From contig NZ_JAFFZW010000002.1 of assembly GCF_017826695.1 (NCBI RefSeq), positions 310,001-374,000 of the forward strand: 64,000 nt of DNA. The letters run 5' to 3'. Numbering within the stretch: position 1 is the first letter of the stretch; every line of letters begins with the position of its first letter. The notes under the pieces were generated by a model, which searched no databases, was not told where the DNA came from, and saw only the letters and a list, made by a program, of their open reading frames with translations. The DNA comes from Pseudomonas alliivorans. GTDB lineage: Bacteria; Pseudomonadota; Gammaproteobacteria; Pseudomonadales; Pseudomonadaceae. Both the position numbers and the translations under genes were made by a program. Below are positions 55,801 through 61,901 of the stretch, piece by piece.

Positions 55801-58620
55801 GCTATCGGCAACGAGCAACTGGACGCGTTGCTCGACTGGTGGATGGCCCAGCCGCTGCAGGTTGCCTTCCTGCCGACGCCGGTCGCCGAGTACGCGTTCA
55901 GTCGCGAGCTGCGTCATCCGACGCTGCGCACGCTGTTGATCGGCGGCGACCGTCTGCGTCAGTTCCCTCGCGACCCCGGTTTTGCGGTGATCAACAACTA
56001 TGGCCCGACCGAAACCACGGTCGTGGCCAGCTCCGGCGAGATGTCTGCGGGCGGTGTGCTGCACATCGGCAAACCGTTGTCACACGCACGCCTTTACGTG
56101 CTGGATGCGCGTTGCCAGCCGGTCCCGTTGGGCGTGCCCGGCGAGTTGTACATCGGCGGAGACGGTGTGGCCCGGGGGTATCTGAACCGTCCGGAGATGA
56201 CCGCCGAACGCTTCCTCGATGACCCGTTCAGCGAGCAGCCGAATGCGCGGATGTATCGCTCCGGCGACCTGGTTCGCTGGCTGGCTGATGGGACGCTGGA
56301 GTACCTGGGGCGCAATGACGACCAAGTGAAGATTCGTGGGATACGTATCGAACTGGGCGAGATCGAGCAGCAACTGGCGTCGTATCCGGGCATCGGCGAA
56401 GCCGTAGTGGTGGCGCGGCAGTTGGAAGAGGGTGGATTGCGCCTGGTGGCTTATTACACCTGCCTTGCTGCGCCGCTCGACGCAAGCACCTTGCGGGCGC
56501 ATCTCACGGGCCTTCTGCCTGAGTACATGGTGCCTGCCGCTTATGTAGCGCTGGATGCACTGCCGCTGACCCAGAATGGCAAGGTGGACCGCAAGGCACT
56601 GCCGGTGCCGAGTCTGGATGCGCTTGCAACAGCCGCCTATCAGGCACCCGAGACACCGATGGAACAGCGCCTGGCCGGGCTATGGGCCGAGGTGCTGGAG
56701 GTTGAGCGGATCGGCCGTCACGACAGCTTCTTCGAGCTGGGCGGTCATTCGTTGCTGGCAATCCGTCTGGTCAGCCTGATCCAGAAATCCGGCCTGTCGC
56801 TGAGTCTGGCCGAGCTGTTCCAGCACCCAAGCGTCGCAGCACTGGCCGGGTTGCTCGAGCAACGACCTGACGGCATCGCTGAAATACCTGAGGTGATCAC
56901 GGTGCGAGAGGGCGGCAATAATGCGCCGCTGTTCCTGATTCATGATTTCACCGGTCTGGACGCCTACTTCCCGGTGCTGGGCCAGCATCTTGAAGGCGAT
57001 TTCCCGATTTACGGTCTGCCCGGTATTGGCCTGGGACAACCGCAACTCAATACGCTGGAAGGGCTGGCAGCAGGGTTGATTGAGCGAATTTGCAGTGTGC
57101 AACCGCACGGGCCTTATCGTCTGGCGGGCTGGTCGTTCGGCGGTGTATTGGCTTATGAAGTGGCCACGCAACTGCTGGGCATGGATGAAACGGTTTCCTT
57201 CATCGGTCTGCTGGACAGCTATGTGCCGCGCCTGACCGATCAGGGCAAGGCGCGGTGGGAGGGGCCAAACCTGCTTGAGCGTGAATTGCTGGCGCATTGC
57301 GCAGCGTACTGGCAGGCGCAGGGCAAGGCGGGCATCACTCCGCTGATGCGCCTGGTGACTCTGCAGGAGCAGGCCGACGTGCCGGCATTCGAATCGCTGT
57401 TGCAACTGTGCCGGGATGAGCAATTGCTGTATCCGGACCTGGCACAGGCGAGCGATCTGCAACTGCGTCATTACCTGGAGCGCGAGCTGGCCCACGGTCA
57501 TGCGCTGGCTCACTACCGGCTCGAACCCGTGAACCTGCCGGTGCATCTGTTCCGCGCCGAACAGTTACAGAATGCACCGAGCAATGCAGCCAGCGGGCAG
57601 GATTCCAACCACGGCTGGGCCGAGGTTGTGCCTGCCGGGCAACTGCATTGCGTCAGCGTGCCGGGTGATCACATGAGCATGATGCAGGCACCTCATGTTC
57701 AGGTGCTGGGGCAGGCACTCGGCAAGGCACTGGCCGCTCAGGCCGCTGCTGTGCAGCCGTCCCAGGTCCACAAATCGTTGCTGGCCATACAGAGCGGACA
57801 GAATGCCCGGGCGCCACTGTTTTGCGTGCCTGGCGCGGGCGACAGTGTCACCAGCCTGATCGGTCTGGCCGAAGCGCTGGGGCCTGACTGGCCGATCTAT
57901 GGCTTCCAGGCGCGCGGACTGGAAGGCCGTTACGTGCCTCACAGCCGTGTCGAAGCGGCCGCCATAAGCTACGTGCGGGAAATCGAGGGTCTGTACCCGC
58001 ACGGCCCGTTGCATCTGGTGGGGCATTCGTTTGGCGGCTGGGTGGCGCATGCCATGGCAGGCAGGCTGCAGGCACAGGGGCGCGAAGTGCTTTCGCTGAC
58101 CCTGATCGACAGCGAAGCGCCCGGCAACACGACGACCTGCAGCAAGCCATACACCGCCACGGCGGCGGTGCAGCGGCTGATCAATGCACTGCAATTGTCC
58201 AGCGGCAAGAACCTCGAGCTTGATACGCAGGCCTTTGCCGACGCTGACGATGCGGTTCAGTCTCTGCAGCTTCGCGAAGCCATGGTGCGCGTCGGTCTGC
58301 TGTCCTCGCGGATTGCGCCCCAGGCGCTGAACGGGATCGTGCGCACATTCTCCAGCGCCTTGCGCACCCTGTACCGACCGGAAATCGGCTATGCAGGGCC
58401 AGCGAGTCTGGTGCTGCTGACCGATCCCGCTCTGGATGCCGCGGCCAATCGTGTCGAGCGGAGCGACATGACTCAGGGCTGGCAGCAGGTATTGCCGCAA
58501 CTGACGCTGTGGAACGGTCCGGGCGATCATTTCAGCATCCTCAAGACGCCCGACGTCTACAGCCTGGCCGCATGGTGGTACGACAGGCAGCCCGTCAGTG
58601 TCCGGGAACCGCTCTCATGA
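40879..58620 (+). CDS. cifB: Lipopeptide NRPS B, five modules with tandem thioesterases (CifB/SyfB-type)
   Basis: A 5,913-residue synthetase that finishes the octapeptide. It opens with a TubC-like docking domain (1-57), then C/E-A-T, LCL-A-T, C/E-A-T, LCL-A-T, C/E-A-T and two thioesterases. Carrier serines are 1074, 2125, 3190, 4234 and 5291. Pocket readings for modules 4-8 are DAWFLGNVV (Leu), DAWQVGVVD (Gln), DAMFLGVTF (Val/Ile), DAWFLGNVV (Leu), DAWFLGNVV (Leu). Dual-type N-terminal motifs occur at 125, 2225 and 4334; LCL domains with HHIVADG are at 1259 and 3374. Thioesterase serines are 5419 (GWSFGG) and 5717 (GHSFGG). The GTG start overlaps the NRPS A stop (GTGA) with GGAG in front. 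The predicted chain equals cichofactin; syringafactin has Thr at residue 5. Confidence 0.95.
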   Translation: MSINELLATLKANDIHLTVKDGQLVVQGNRRALTDKGLLDSLREHKPALIERLEQGDALTTRRGTQTFPENAIPSGCTHITPDMLTLVVLDQPAIDQLVQAIPGGAANIQDLYPLAPLQQGILYHHVTATHGDPYVMQVEFAFADRERLDAFALALQTVIARHDILRTSVHWDGLETPVQVVWRHAELVVDTLPSTAGILLDLGQAPLIRLICNQNTDDGVKATLVFHHIAMDHSALEVVRHEIQACLSGQAEALGTPVPFRNYVAQALLGVSEAEHEAFFRDMLADLDEPTLAYDLQDLSGEGGDIGEFTLALDPLLCQRLRNQARTLGVSVASLFHLGWARVLAGLTGRQRVVFGTVLMGRLLGAEATERALGIFINTLPLRLDLGDQDLRTAIRTTHQRLTTLMRHEHAPLALAQRCSGVAAPTPLFNALLNYRHSAPAEAGSETWQGIQVLHAQERSNYPLVVSVDDLGEAFSLTAQTSPQIDPQRICAYLQRVMEHLLEALDQSPQTSAEQLDMLPLEERTHLLQRFNPQPSDFADSLTLHQRIEQHAPESIAAQVGKQSLSYGELNLRANALAHHLISLGVRPDDRVAVMARRGLDTLVAMLAVLKSGAGYVPVDPSHPDERIAYLLTDSAPNVVLTQQALLSRVPELAATVIAFDQPSWPERLDTPQVAGLTSAHLAYVIYTSGSTGQPKGVMVEHRTLNNLIDWHCQTFDLRAGSHTASVAGFGFDAMAWEVWPALCAGATLHLPPAEVGNEQLDALLDWWIAQPLQVAFLPTPVAEYAFSRDLRHPTLSTLLIGGDRLRQFHRDPGFAVINNYGPTEATVVATSGRLLPDGSLDIGKPIANTRVYLLDERQQLVPLGVAGEVYVAGDSVARGYLNRPDLTAERFLRDPFQSNCEARMYRTGDLARWNADGTLEYLGRNDDQVKIRGVRIELGEIEAQLSQLPGIEEALVVAREDEPGQPRLVGYFTERTEVTTLNVGELRTALLSVLPGYMVPGALVRLDAWPLTANGKVDRRALPVPDRDALNTGEYQAPQGELEIALAAIWSELLQVERVGRHDRFFELGGHSLLAMRMVSQVRQRLSLELALGDLFADSALAAVARCLGSTGRSELPAIQVTRHDGPVPLSFAQQRLWFLAQMEDANSAYNIPLGLQLTGQLDTRALKRALERIVVRHDSLRSRFIQQEGEARVQAAPVSVVPDLLWQDLRGQDEQALQRVVREEAAQPFELLDELPIRGRLLCLAEDRHVLLLTLHHIVADGWSLGVFTRELTTLYRAFSQGLDDPLPPLALQYADYTLWQRDWLDGERMSQQSDYWHQALSGAPALLTLPTDRPRPARQDYSGASVAVHLDPRLCDDLKTFCQLHAVTPFMLFMGAWAVLLARLSGQSEVVIGMPVANRRRSEVEELIGLFVNTLAVRIDISGEPDVSTLLARIKSQVIQAQEHQDLPFEQVVERLRPPRSLAHSPLFQASLAWDGSQGLGLQLGDLHLQPLSDQPTFAKFDLTLSMSETNEGFAGVVDYATALFDESTVARYVGYLEQLLWTMVGNAHAVPARAGLLGPQERRRLLVEFNASEQNFQLDQPLQTLFEAQVARTPDAVALESAGVWLSYRQLNEAANRLAHHLIGQGVQTESRVAVCLQRGPQLVIGLLAVLKAGGAYVPLDPGYPMDRLAYMLGDSDAVALLVDGTTQARFADRPLPQVNLDNCTWNAQSPENPIVSGLGAGHLAYVIYTSGSTGAPKGVMVEHRGLCNLVQWSSQLCPPAANGALLHKTPVSFDASVWELFWPLCAGLRLVLARPDGQRDPAYLVQEIQDRQVSVVQFVPALLQQFVDLDESARCISLTDIVCGGGELTAAMAAQVRLRLPQVRLHNVYGPTEATVDCSVWTLEADEPVPESALPIGRAISNTRLYVLDDYDQPVPQGVVGQLHIGGAGVTRGYLNLPDMQAQRFIDSPFVPGDRLYRSGDLVRQRADGQLEFLGRNDFQVKLHGLRIELGEIEARLSAHPALREVAVLLHGERLVAWFSCREGHSAPGIDALRAHVLAQLPDYMVPTAYVALAALPLSLNGKLDRTALPEPDASAVLSRHYEAPLCETEARIAELWAELLNVARVGRQDHFFELGGHSLLAVTLIARMRKLGMSADIRVLFAQPTLAALASAVGTDNAVQIPANRIDADCRYITPDLLPLVQLDQEAIDRIVAHVPGGAANVQDIYPVGPLQAGILYHHLAAGDSDPYLLQPRFTFVDATRLDAFCGALQQVIERHDILRTALFWEGLQAPVQVVWRKALLRVDAVDLQTLDDAPRMDLTQAPLLHLVYAHDPATGLIAAVLRFHHVVMDHVALDVLGQELQSILLGEPAQLAEPVPYRNYIAQVLQGPDDAAHEAFFREQLDDIDEPTLPYGLTFASQDDAPHEARLLLDDALCHRVRDQSRLLGVSAASLMHLAWAQVLGHLSGRESVVFGTVLLGRLQGSEGVERALGVFINTLPLRIELGSQSVRNAVLDTHRRLTGLLTHEHAQLALAQRCSALPAGAPLFNTLLNYRHSSAHKAVDDETVRAWQGIEVLNAEERSNYPLTLSVDDLGEGFSFTAQATSGIEPQRICNYLHEALTHLILALEQQPDTDMTQLAILPAAERQELLSAFNDTRREYPREQSVHGLFEQRAARHPDRVAAEHGRRSMNYGELNAQANRLAHYLIEQGIVPNDHVAIVLPRSVELLIAQLAVSKCAATFVPLDVNAPAERQRYMLDDCQAVCVLTRNATAINATTRRIDLDSLNLNGQPAHDPELAHGSDTAAYVMYTSGSTGAPKGVRVPHRGIARLVLNNGYADFNEHDRVAFASNPAFDASTMEVWGALLNGGQLCVVDHETLVDPVRFSALLSDARISVLFITTALFNQYVQQIPEALQGLRLLLSGGERADPASYRALLGGAQGLRLFNVYGPTETTTFATTCEVRAVSEGDESVPIGRPIGNTSIYVLDTHQRLAPKGVTGELYIGGDGVALGYLNRPDLNVEKFLVDPFSDEPGAMMYRTGDLGRWMEGGQLECLGRNDDQVKIRGFRIELGEIVSCLHQLPGIGETVVLAREDEPGNVRLVAYYTSHEEDTLLAPEQMRAHLQASLPDYMVPTAFIELKTLPLTANGKLDRRALPKPERSALFGLNYEAPEGEFEVALAEIWAEVLQVERVGRHDHFFDLGGHSLLAMRMVSQVRQQLGVELPLGELFALGELAAVAAALCGVARSELPSILPVKRDQPMPLSFAQQRLWFLAQMDGGNEAYNIPMALSLEGALDMTALTRALARIVERHETLRSRFVASGDSAQVLFVPTSADAMLFVEDIRHAPRNLDARVRAEAVAPFDLANGPLIRAHLLQVADERHVLLLTVHHIVADGWSMGVLTQELLALYPAYCRGQPDPLPPLAIQYADYAVWQRRWLTGERLQHQAAYWRQTLEGAPTLLTLPTDRPRPAQQDFAGASLALQLEARLTIDLRKLAQRQGVTLYMALMAAWATTLTRLSGQAEVVIGSPVAGRGRTELEDLVGLFVNTLAVRIDTSGSPSGEALLAQVKARVLEAQDHQDLPFEQVVEVVRPTRSLAHAPLFQTTLNWMPGEHAAVPLGGLVVAAVEQVSQVSKFDLSLNLSERGETLIGSLDYATALFDEATAKRYLNYFVQILETLATHEQTRLDRIALVGEQERHYLLETLNATAVAVDDEQTVHAIIEARAASMPESVAAQVGERCLTYGELNLRANALAHHLISLGVRPDDRVAVMARRGLDTLVAMLAVLKSGAGYVPVDPSHPDERVAYLLTDSAPNVVLTQQALLSRVPELAATVIAFDQPGWPERLDTPQVAGLTCAHLAYVIYTSGSTGQPKGVMVEHRTLNNLIDWHCQTFDLRAGSHTASVAGFGFDAMAWEVWPALCAGATLHLPPAEVGNEQLDALLDWWIAQPLQVAFLPTPVAEYAFSRDLRHPTLSTLLIGGDRLRQFHRDPGFAVINNYGPTEATVVATSGRLLPDGSLDIGKPIANTRVYLLDERQQLVPLGVAGEVYVAGDSVARGYLNRPDLTAERFLRDPFQSNCEARMYRTGDLARWNADGTLEYLGRNDDQVKIRGVRIELGEIEAQLSQLPGIEEALVVAREDEPGQPRLAAYFIERDGSLSTPVSELRAALLSVLPGYMVPGALVRLDAWPLTANGKVDRRALPVPDRDALPGRDYEAPQGAVETAVAEIWSSLLHVERVGRHDHFFELGGHSLLAVNLIAQMRRQGLDADIRTLFAQPTLAALAAAIGNSQQTQVPANPIEPGCLRITPDMLPLVALEQADIDLIVASVPGGVANVQDIYPLGPLQAGIFYHHLSAGGDDPYQLQARFAFTDRSRLNAFCTALQRVIARNDVLRTSLCWEGLETPVQVVWRQATLPVIEVALDDLVRAEPLGLEQAPLLRLIHADDPANGRIVAVLLFHHLIMDHMALELLSHELQAMLLDQEAQLPAPVPYRNYIAQTLQGQGDQGHELFFREQLGDLDEPTLPYGQGWLPGADVPGEARQPLTADLSRKVRDQARVLGVSAASLMHLAWAQVLGQLSGREKIVFGTVLLGRLQGGEGVERTLGVFINTLPLRIDLVGQSAQEAVLQAHRRLSGLLAHEHAPLALAQRCSALPAGAPLFSALLNYRHSAAPAAADAPASEAWQGIELLEADERSNYPLTLSVDDLGEGFDLTALTSAGIDARRICAYMVCAVEALVETLAQAPRMGLDTLDLLPAAERIELLNGFNVRRTEPDSAFTIHQRIENRATLVPDAVAAQVGDQRLSYGELNRRANALAHHLIGLGVRPDDRVAVMACRGLDTLIGLLAVLKAGAGYVPVDPGHPDERVGYLLQDSAPVVLLTQVDLLERLVDLNVPVVALDRVEWPMRADNPQVAHLTIDHLAYVIYTSGSTGLPKGVMVEHRTLNNLVDWHCQAFDLHVGSHTASVAGFGFDAMAWEVWPALCAGATLHVPPAAIGNEQLDALLDWWMAQPLQVAFLPTPVAEYAFSRELRHPTLRTLLIGGDRLRQFPRDPGFAVINNYGPTETTVVASSGEMSAGGVLHIGKPLSHARLYVLDARCQPVPLGVPGELYIGGDGVARGYLNRPEMTAERFLDDPFSEQPNARMYRSGDLVRWLADGTLEYLGRNDDQVKIRGIRIELGEIEQQLASYPGIGEAVVVARQLEEGGLRLVAYYTCLAAPLDASTLRAHLTGLLPEYMVPAAYVALDALPLTQNGKVDRKALPVPSLDALATAAYQAPETPMEQRLAGLWAEVLEVERIGRHDSFFELGGHSLLAIRLVSLIQKSGLSLSLAELFQHPSVAALAGLLEQRPDGIAEIPEVITVREGGNNAPLFLIHDFTGLDAYFPVLGQHLEGDFPIYGLPGIGLGQPQLNTLEGLAAGLIERICSVQPHGPYRLAGWSFGGVLAYEVATQLLGMDETVSFIGLLDSYVPRLTDQGKARWEGPNLLERELLAHCAAYWQAQGKAGITPLMRLVTLQEQADVPAFESLLQLCRDEQLLYPDLAQASDLQLRHYLERELAHGHALAHYRLEPVNLPVHLFRAEQLQNAPSNAASGQDSNHGWAEVVPAGQLHCVSVPGDHMSMMQAPHVQVLGQALGKALAAQAAAVQPSQVHKSLLAIQSGQNARAPLFCVPGAGDSVTSLIGLAEALGPDWPIYGFQARGLEGRYVPHSRVEAAAISYVREIEGLYPHGPLHLVGHSFGGWVAHAMAGRLQAQGREVLSLTLIDSEAPGNTTTCSKPYTATAAVQRLINALQLSSGKNLELDTQAFADADDAVQSLQLREAMVRVGLLSSRIAPQALNGIVRTFSSALRTLYRPEIGYAGPASLVLLTDPALDAAANRVERSDMTQGWQQVLPQLTLWNGPGDHFSILKTPDVYSLAAWWYDRQPVSVREPLS
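42601..43785 (+). repeat. Adenylation-domain repeat, copy 1 (module 4)
   Basis: This tract aligns without gaps to 52081-53265, exactly 9,480 bp downstream. I counted 24 differences in 1,185 positions (about 98% identity), with a 332-bp identical run at 43363-43694. Other Leu adenylation domains in the locus are clearly more diverged. Recent gene conversion or module duplication is the likely cause. Confidence 0.9.
52081..53265 (+). repeat. Adenylation-domain repeat, copy 2 (module 7)
   Basis: Partner of the tract at 42601-43785 in the same reading frame and orientation. Similarity fades just after the end given here, resumes for about 110 bp from 53335 (GYMVPGALVRLDAWPL region) and ends before the carrier domain. 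The homology therefore covers most of the adenylation domain but not the condensation or carrier domains. Confidence 0.9.
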
Positions 58621-58634
58621 ACCCCTGAATGAAA

Positions 58635-58666
58635 CCCCGGTGGCAGGCATCCGGCCTGCTCCGGGG
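58635..58666. other. GC-rich hairpin between NRPS B and macA
   Basis: CCCCGG-tg-GCAGGC (58635-58648) pairs with GCCTGC-t-CCGGGG (58654-58666), an interrupted 12-bp stem with a 5-nt loop, 15 bp after the NRPS B stop. No T-run follows, so it is not a standard terminator. It may partly terminate or process the long synthetase message before the export genes. Confidence 0.5.
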
Positions 58667-58738
58667 CTGCGCATGGAAAACGGTAAATCAGTCGTCGCCC
58701 ATTGAGCGGGCGCGATCTTCAAGGATCAGCAGGCCTCT

Positions 58739-59890
58739 ATGAACAAGTCGAAATTACGCAAGACGGGATTGATCACTGCGCTGGTAGTGGTAGCGGGCGT
58801 TGTGCTGTATGCCGTCGAGGCACCGGCCAAACCGCCCGCGTATATCACCGCAAAGGCCGAGCGTGGTGACATCGAAAACGCCGTACTCGCCACGGGCGTA
58901 CTGGAAGGCATCAAGCAGGTGGATGTCGGCGCTCAGGTGTCGGGGCAATTGAAGTCGCTCAAGGTCAAGCTGGGCGACAAGGTCAAGAAAGGCCAGTGGC
59001 TGGCCGAGATCGATCCGCTGGTGCTGCGCAACACGTTGCGCCAGGCCGAGGTGGACGAGGAAAAACTCAAGGCTCAGCGGGCCTCGGCGCAGGCTCAGAT
59101 GAAACAGGCCAAGCGCCTCTATGACCGCTACAAGGAATTACAGACCGATCAGTCGGTATCCCGTCAGGACTTCGAAAGCGCCGAATCCGATTACGACATG
59201 CAGCAGGCGAACGTGCGCGCGCTGGACGCTGAAATCAAAAGTGCTCAGGTGCAGATCGACACCGCCAAGGTCAATCTGGGCTATACACGCATCATTGCGC
59301 CTATCGATGGTGATGTGGTCGGTATCGTCACGCAGGAGGGTCAGACCGTCATCGCTCAGCAACTGGCACCGGTGCTGCTGAAACTGGCCGATCTGGACAC
59401 CATGACCATCAAGGCTCAGGTGTCGGAGGCGGACGTTATCCATATCACGCCGGGGCAGGAGGTCTATTTCACGATCCTGGGTGAGGACAAACGCTACTAC
59501 GCCAAGCTGCGCGGCACCGAGCCCGCGCCGCAGGATTACCTGGAAACCGAAAGCGGCAGCTCGGCTTCCCGGCAGAATTCAGCGGTGTTCTACAACGCGT
59601 TGTTCGAGGTGCCCAATCAGGATCAGCGTCTGCGCATCGCCATGACTGCGCAGGTGCGCATCGTTCTGGGCACGGCGCGCAACGCGATCACCGTACCTGT
59701 AGCCGCGCTGGGGTCGCGGACCAGCGAGGGCTCTTCGTTTGTGCGGGTGGTGGATGCAAAGGGCTTCGCTCAGGAGCGCAAGGTTCAGGTCGGCATCAAC
59801 AACAATGTGCAGGCAGAGATCAAGGACGGGCTGGTCGAAGGTGATCAGGTGGTCATAGGCGACCCGACAGCGGTTGTGGCAGGGGTTTGA
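58739..59890 (+). CDS. macA: MacA-like periplasmic adaptor for lipopeptide export
   Basis: A 383-residue membrane-fusion protein with one N-terminal membrane anchor (about residues 8-26), a barrel-sandwich hybrid domain, a long coiled-coil hairpin (about 95-185, rich in Lys, Gln and Ala) and a beta-barrel domain. It matches MacA-type adaptors that link a MacB ATPase to an outer-membrane channel. It starts 118 bp after NRPS B and ends 1 bp before macB. Homologous macAB pairs lie next to lipopeptide NRPS genes in many pseudomonads and export the product. No TolC-like channel gene is in the window. Confidence 0.92.
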   Translation: MNKSKLRKTGLITALVVVAGVVLYAVEAPAKPPAYITAKAERGDIENAVLATGVLEGIKQVDVGAQVSGQLKSLKVKLGDKVKKGQWLAEIDPLVLRNTLRQAEVDEEKLKAQRASAQAQMKQAKRLYDRYKELQTDQSVSRQDFESAESDYDMQQANVRALDAEIKSAQVQIDTAKVNLGYTRIIAPIDGDVVGIVTQEGQTVIAQQLAPVLLKLADLDTMTIKAQVSEADVIHITPGQEVYFTILGEDKRYYAKLRGTEPAPQDYLETESGSSASRQNSAVFYNALFEVPNQDQRLRIAMTAQVRIVLGTARNAITVPVAALGSRTSEGSSFVRVVDAKGFAQERKVQVGINNNVQAEIKDGLVEGDQVVIGDPTAVVAGV

Positions 59891-59891
59891 T

Positions 59892-61901
59892 ATGAACCAG
59901 AAGGTAGAAGTCGCCGACCTGCATGAAGCCTCGATTGCCTCGCAGCAGCCTTTGCTGCAACTGGAGAACGTGAGTCGCAGCTTCATGGCCGGAGACCGCG
60001 AGGTTACCGTCCTCAAGCAGATCAATCTGGCGATTCACGCCGGTGAACTGGTAGCAATCATCGGTGCCTCCGGCTCGGGCAAATCCACGCTGATGAACAT
60101 TCTCGGTTGCCTCGATAACGCCAGCAGCGGCATCTATCGGGTCGCGGGTCAGCAGACCCGCGACCTGGATGACGATGCGCTGGCCGCCTTGCGGCGCGAT
60201 CACTTCGGCTTCATTTTCCAGCGTTACCACCTGCTGCCGCATCTGGACGCCGTGCGTAACACCGAAATTCCGGCGGTTTACGCGGGCACCTCCCAGGCCG
60301 GGCGTCATCAGCGTGCCCAAGAGTTGCTGACGCGCCTCGGGCTGGGCGGGCATCTTGAGCACCGCCCGAGTCAGATGTCGGGTGGGCAGCAGCAGCGGGT
60401 CAGTATTGCCCGGGCGTTGATGAACGGCGGCGAGGTGATTCTCGCCGACGAACCGACCGGCGCACTGGACACCACCAGCGGCAAGGAGGTCATGCGCATC
60501 CTGCTGGAACTCCACGCGATGGGGCACACCGTCATCCTCGTGACCCACGACCCGAAGGTCGCCGCCAATGCCGAGCGGGTCATCGAAGTCAGCGATGGTG
60601 AAATCATCAGTGACAAACGCACCGCGCCACGTGTGCAGCCGGTGGCTGAACCCCAGCCTGCGCTGCAACAACCGGCCACCGCCAGGCGCCGAATTATCGC
60701 CAGCTTCGGCCTGTTTCGCGAAGCGTTCAACATGGCCTGGATCGCGCTGATTTCGCACCGCATGCGCACGCTGCTGACGATGCTGGGGATCATCATCGGC
60801 ATCACCTCGGTGGTCTCCATTTCGGCCATCGGCGAAGGCGCCAAGCGTTACGTGCTCAAGGACATTCAGTCGATTGGCAGCAACACCATCGACATTTATG
60901 CGGGCAGCAACTTTGGCGACAGTCGGGCCAAGTCCATCGAGACGCTGCTGCCATCAGACGTCACGGCGCTCAATCAGATGTATTACATCGACAGCGCCAC
61001 CCCGGTGGTCGGGCGCAGCATGCTGGTGCGCTACCGCAACATCGACGTCGATGCGCAACTCAATGGCGTCAGCAGTCGCTACTTCCAGGTTCGCAACATT
61101 CAACTGGCAGCCGGCATCACCTTTGATGATCAGGATGCCCGGCGCCAGGCGCAGGTCGTGGTGCTGGACCACAACACCGCCCAGCGTCTGTTCGGCCCGG
61201 GCGTTGATCCGTTAGGAAAGGTCATCCTGATCGGCAAGCTGCCGTGCACGGTGATTGGCGTCACCAGTGATCACAAGAACCTGTTCATTGCAGGCAATAC
61301 GCTCAACATCTGGATGCCCTACGAAACCGCCGCCGGACGTGTGCTCGGCCAGCGCCATCTGGACAGCATCAGCGTGCGGGTCAAGGACGGCATGCCCAGC
61401 AAGGTCGTGGAAGAGGAAATCAAGGCGCTGATGCTGCAGCGTCACGGCACCAAGGATTTTTTCACCAACAACCTGGACAGCGTCATGCAGACGGTGCAGA
61501 AAACCAGCCGCTCACTGACGTTGCTGCTGTCGTTGATCGCCGTGATCTCGTTGGTGGTGGGGGGGATCGGGGTGATGAATATCATGCTGGTGTCGGTCAC
61601 CGAGCGAACTCGGGAGATCGGGATTCGCATGGCTGTGGGTGCTCGACAGTCGGATATCCGTCAGCAGTTTCTGGTGGAGGCGGTCATGGTCTGCCTGATC
61701 GGTGGCGTCATCGGCATCGGTCTGTCTTACGGCATCGGTTACCTGTTCACGCTGTTCGTCAAACAGTGGGAAATGGTCTTCTCGATGGCTTCGGTGGTCA
61801 CCGCATTTGCCTGCTCGACGCTGATCGGCGTGCTGTTCGGCTTCGTACCGGCCCGAAACGCAGCAAGGCTTGACCCTATCGAAGCGCTGGCGCGGGACTG
61901 A
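59892..61901 (+). CDS. macB: MacB-like ABC transporter for lipopeptide export
   Basis: A 669-residue fusion of an N-terminal ATPase and a MacB-type permease. Walker A is GASGSGKS (residues 58-65), the signature is MSGGQQQRVSIARAL and Walker B ends ILADEPTGALD. The permease has one helix after the ATPase (LLTMLGIIIGITSVVSI), a large periplasmic domain and three C-terminal helices ending in the VPARNAARLDPIEAL box. The ATG at 59892 is preferred over an upstream in-frame start inside macA. The last 26 bp overlap the convergent LuxR gene. Confidence 0.93.
   Translation: MNQKVEVADLHEASIASQQPLLQLENVSRSFMAGDREVTVLKQINLAIHAGELVAIIGASGSGKSTLMNILGCLDNASSGIYRVAGQQTRDLDDDALAALRRDHFGFIFQRYHLLPHLDAVRNTEIPAVYAGTSQAGRHQRAQELLTRLGLGGHLEHRPSQMSGGQQQRVSIARALMNGGEVILADEPTGALDTTSGKEVMRILLELHAMGHTVILVTHDPKVAANAERVIEVSDGEIISDKRTAPRVQPVAEPQPALQQPATARRRIIASFGLFREAFNMAWIALISHRMRTLLTMLGIIIGITSVVSISAIGEGAKRYVLKDIQSIGSNTIDIYAGSNFGDSRAKSIETLLPSDVTALNQMYYIDSATPVVGRSMLVRYRNIDVDAQLNGVSSRYFQVRNIQLAAGITFDDQDARRQAQVVVLDHNTAQRLFGPGVDPLGKVILIGKLPCTVIGVTSDHKNLFIAGNTLNIWMPYETAAGRVLGQRHLDSISVRVKDGMPSKVVEEEIKALMLQRHGTKDFFTNNLDSVMQTVQKTSRSLTLLLSLIAVISLVVGGIGVMNIMLVSVTERTREIGIRMAVGARQSDIRQQFLVEAVMVCLIGGVIGIGLSYGIGYLFTLFVKQWEMVFSMASVVTAFACSTLIGVLFGFVPARNAARLDPIEALARD

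Noticed and set aside
31391..58620. Other internal repeats among NRPS modules considered as separate mobile or repeat elements
   Set aside because: Apart from the module 4/7 adenylation pair they are the ordinary homology of repeated catalytic domains.
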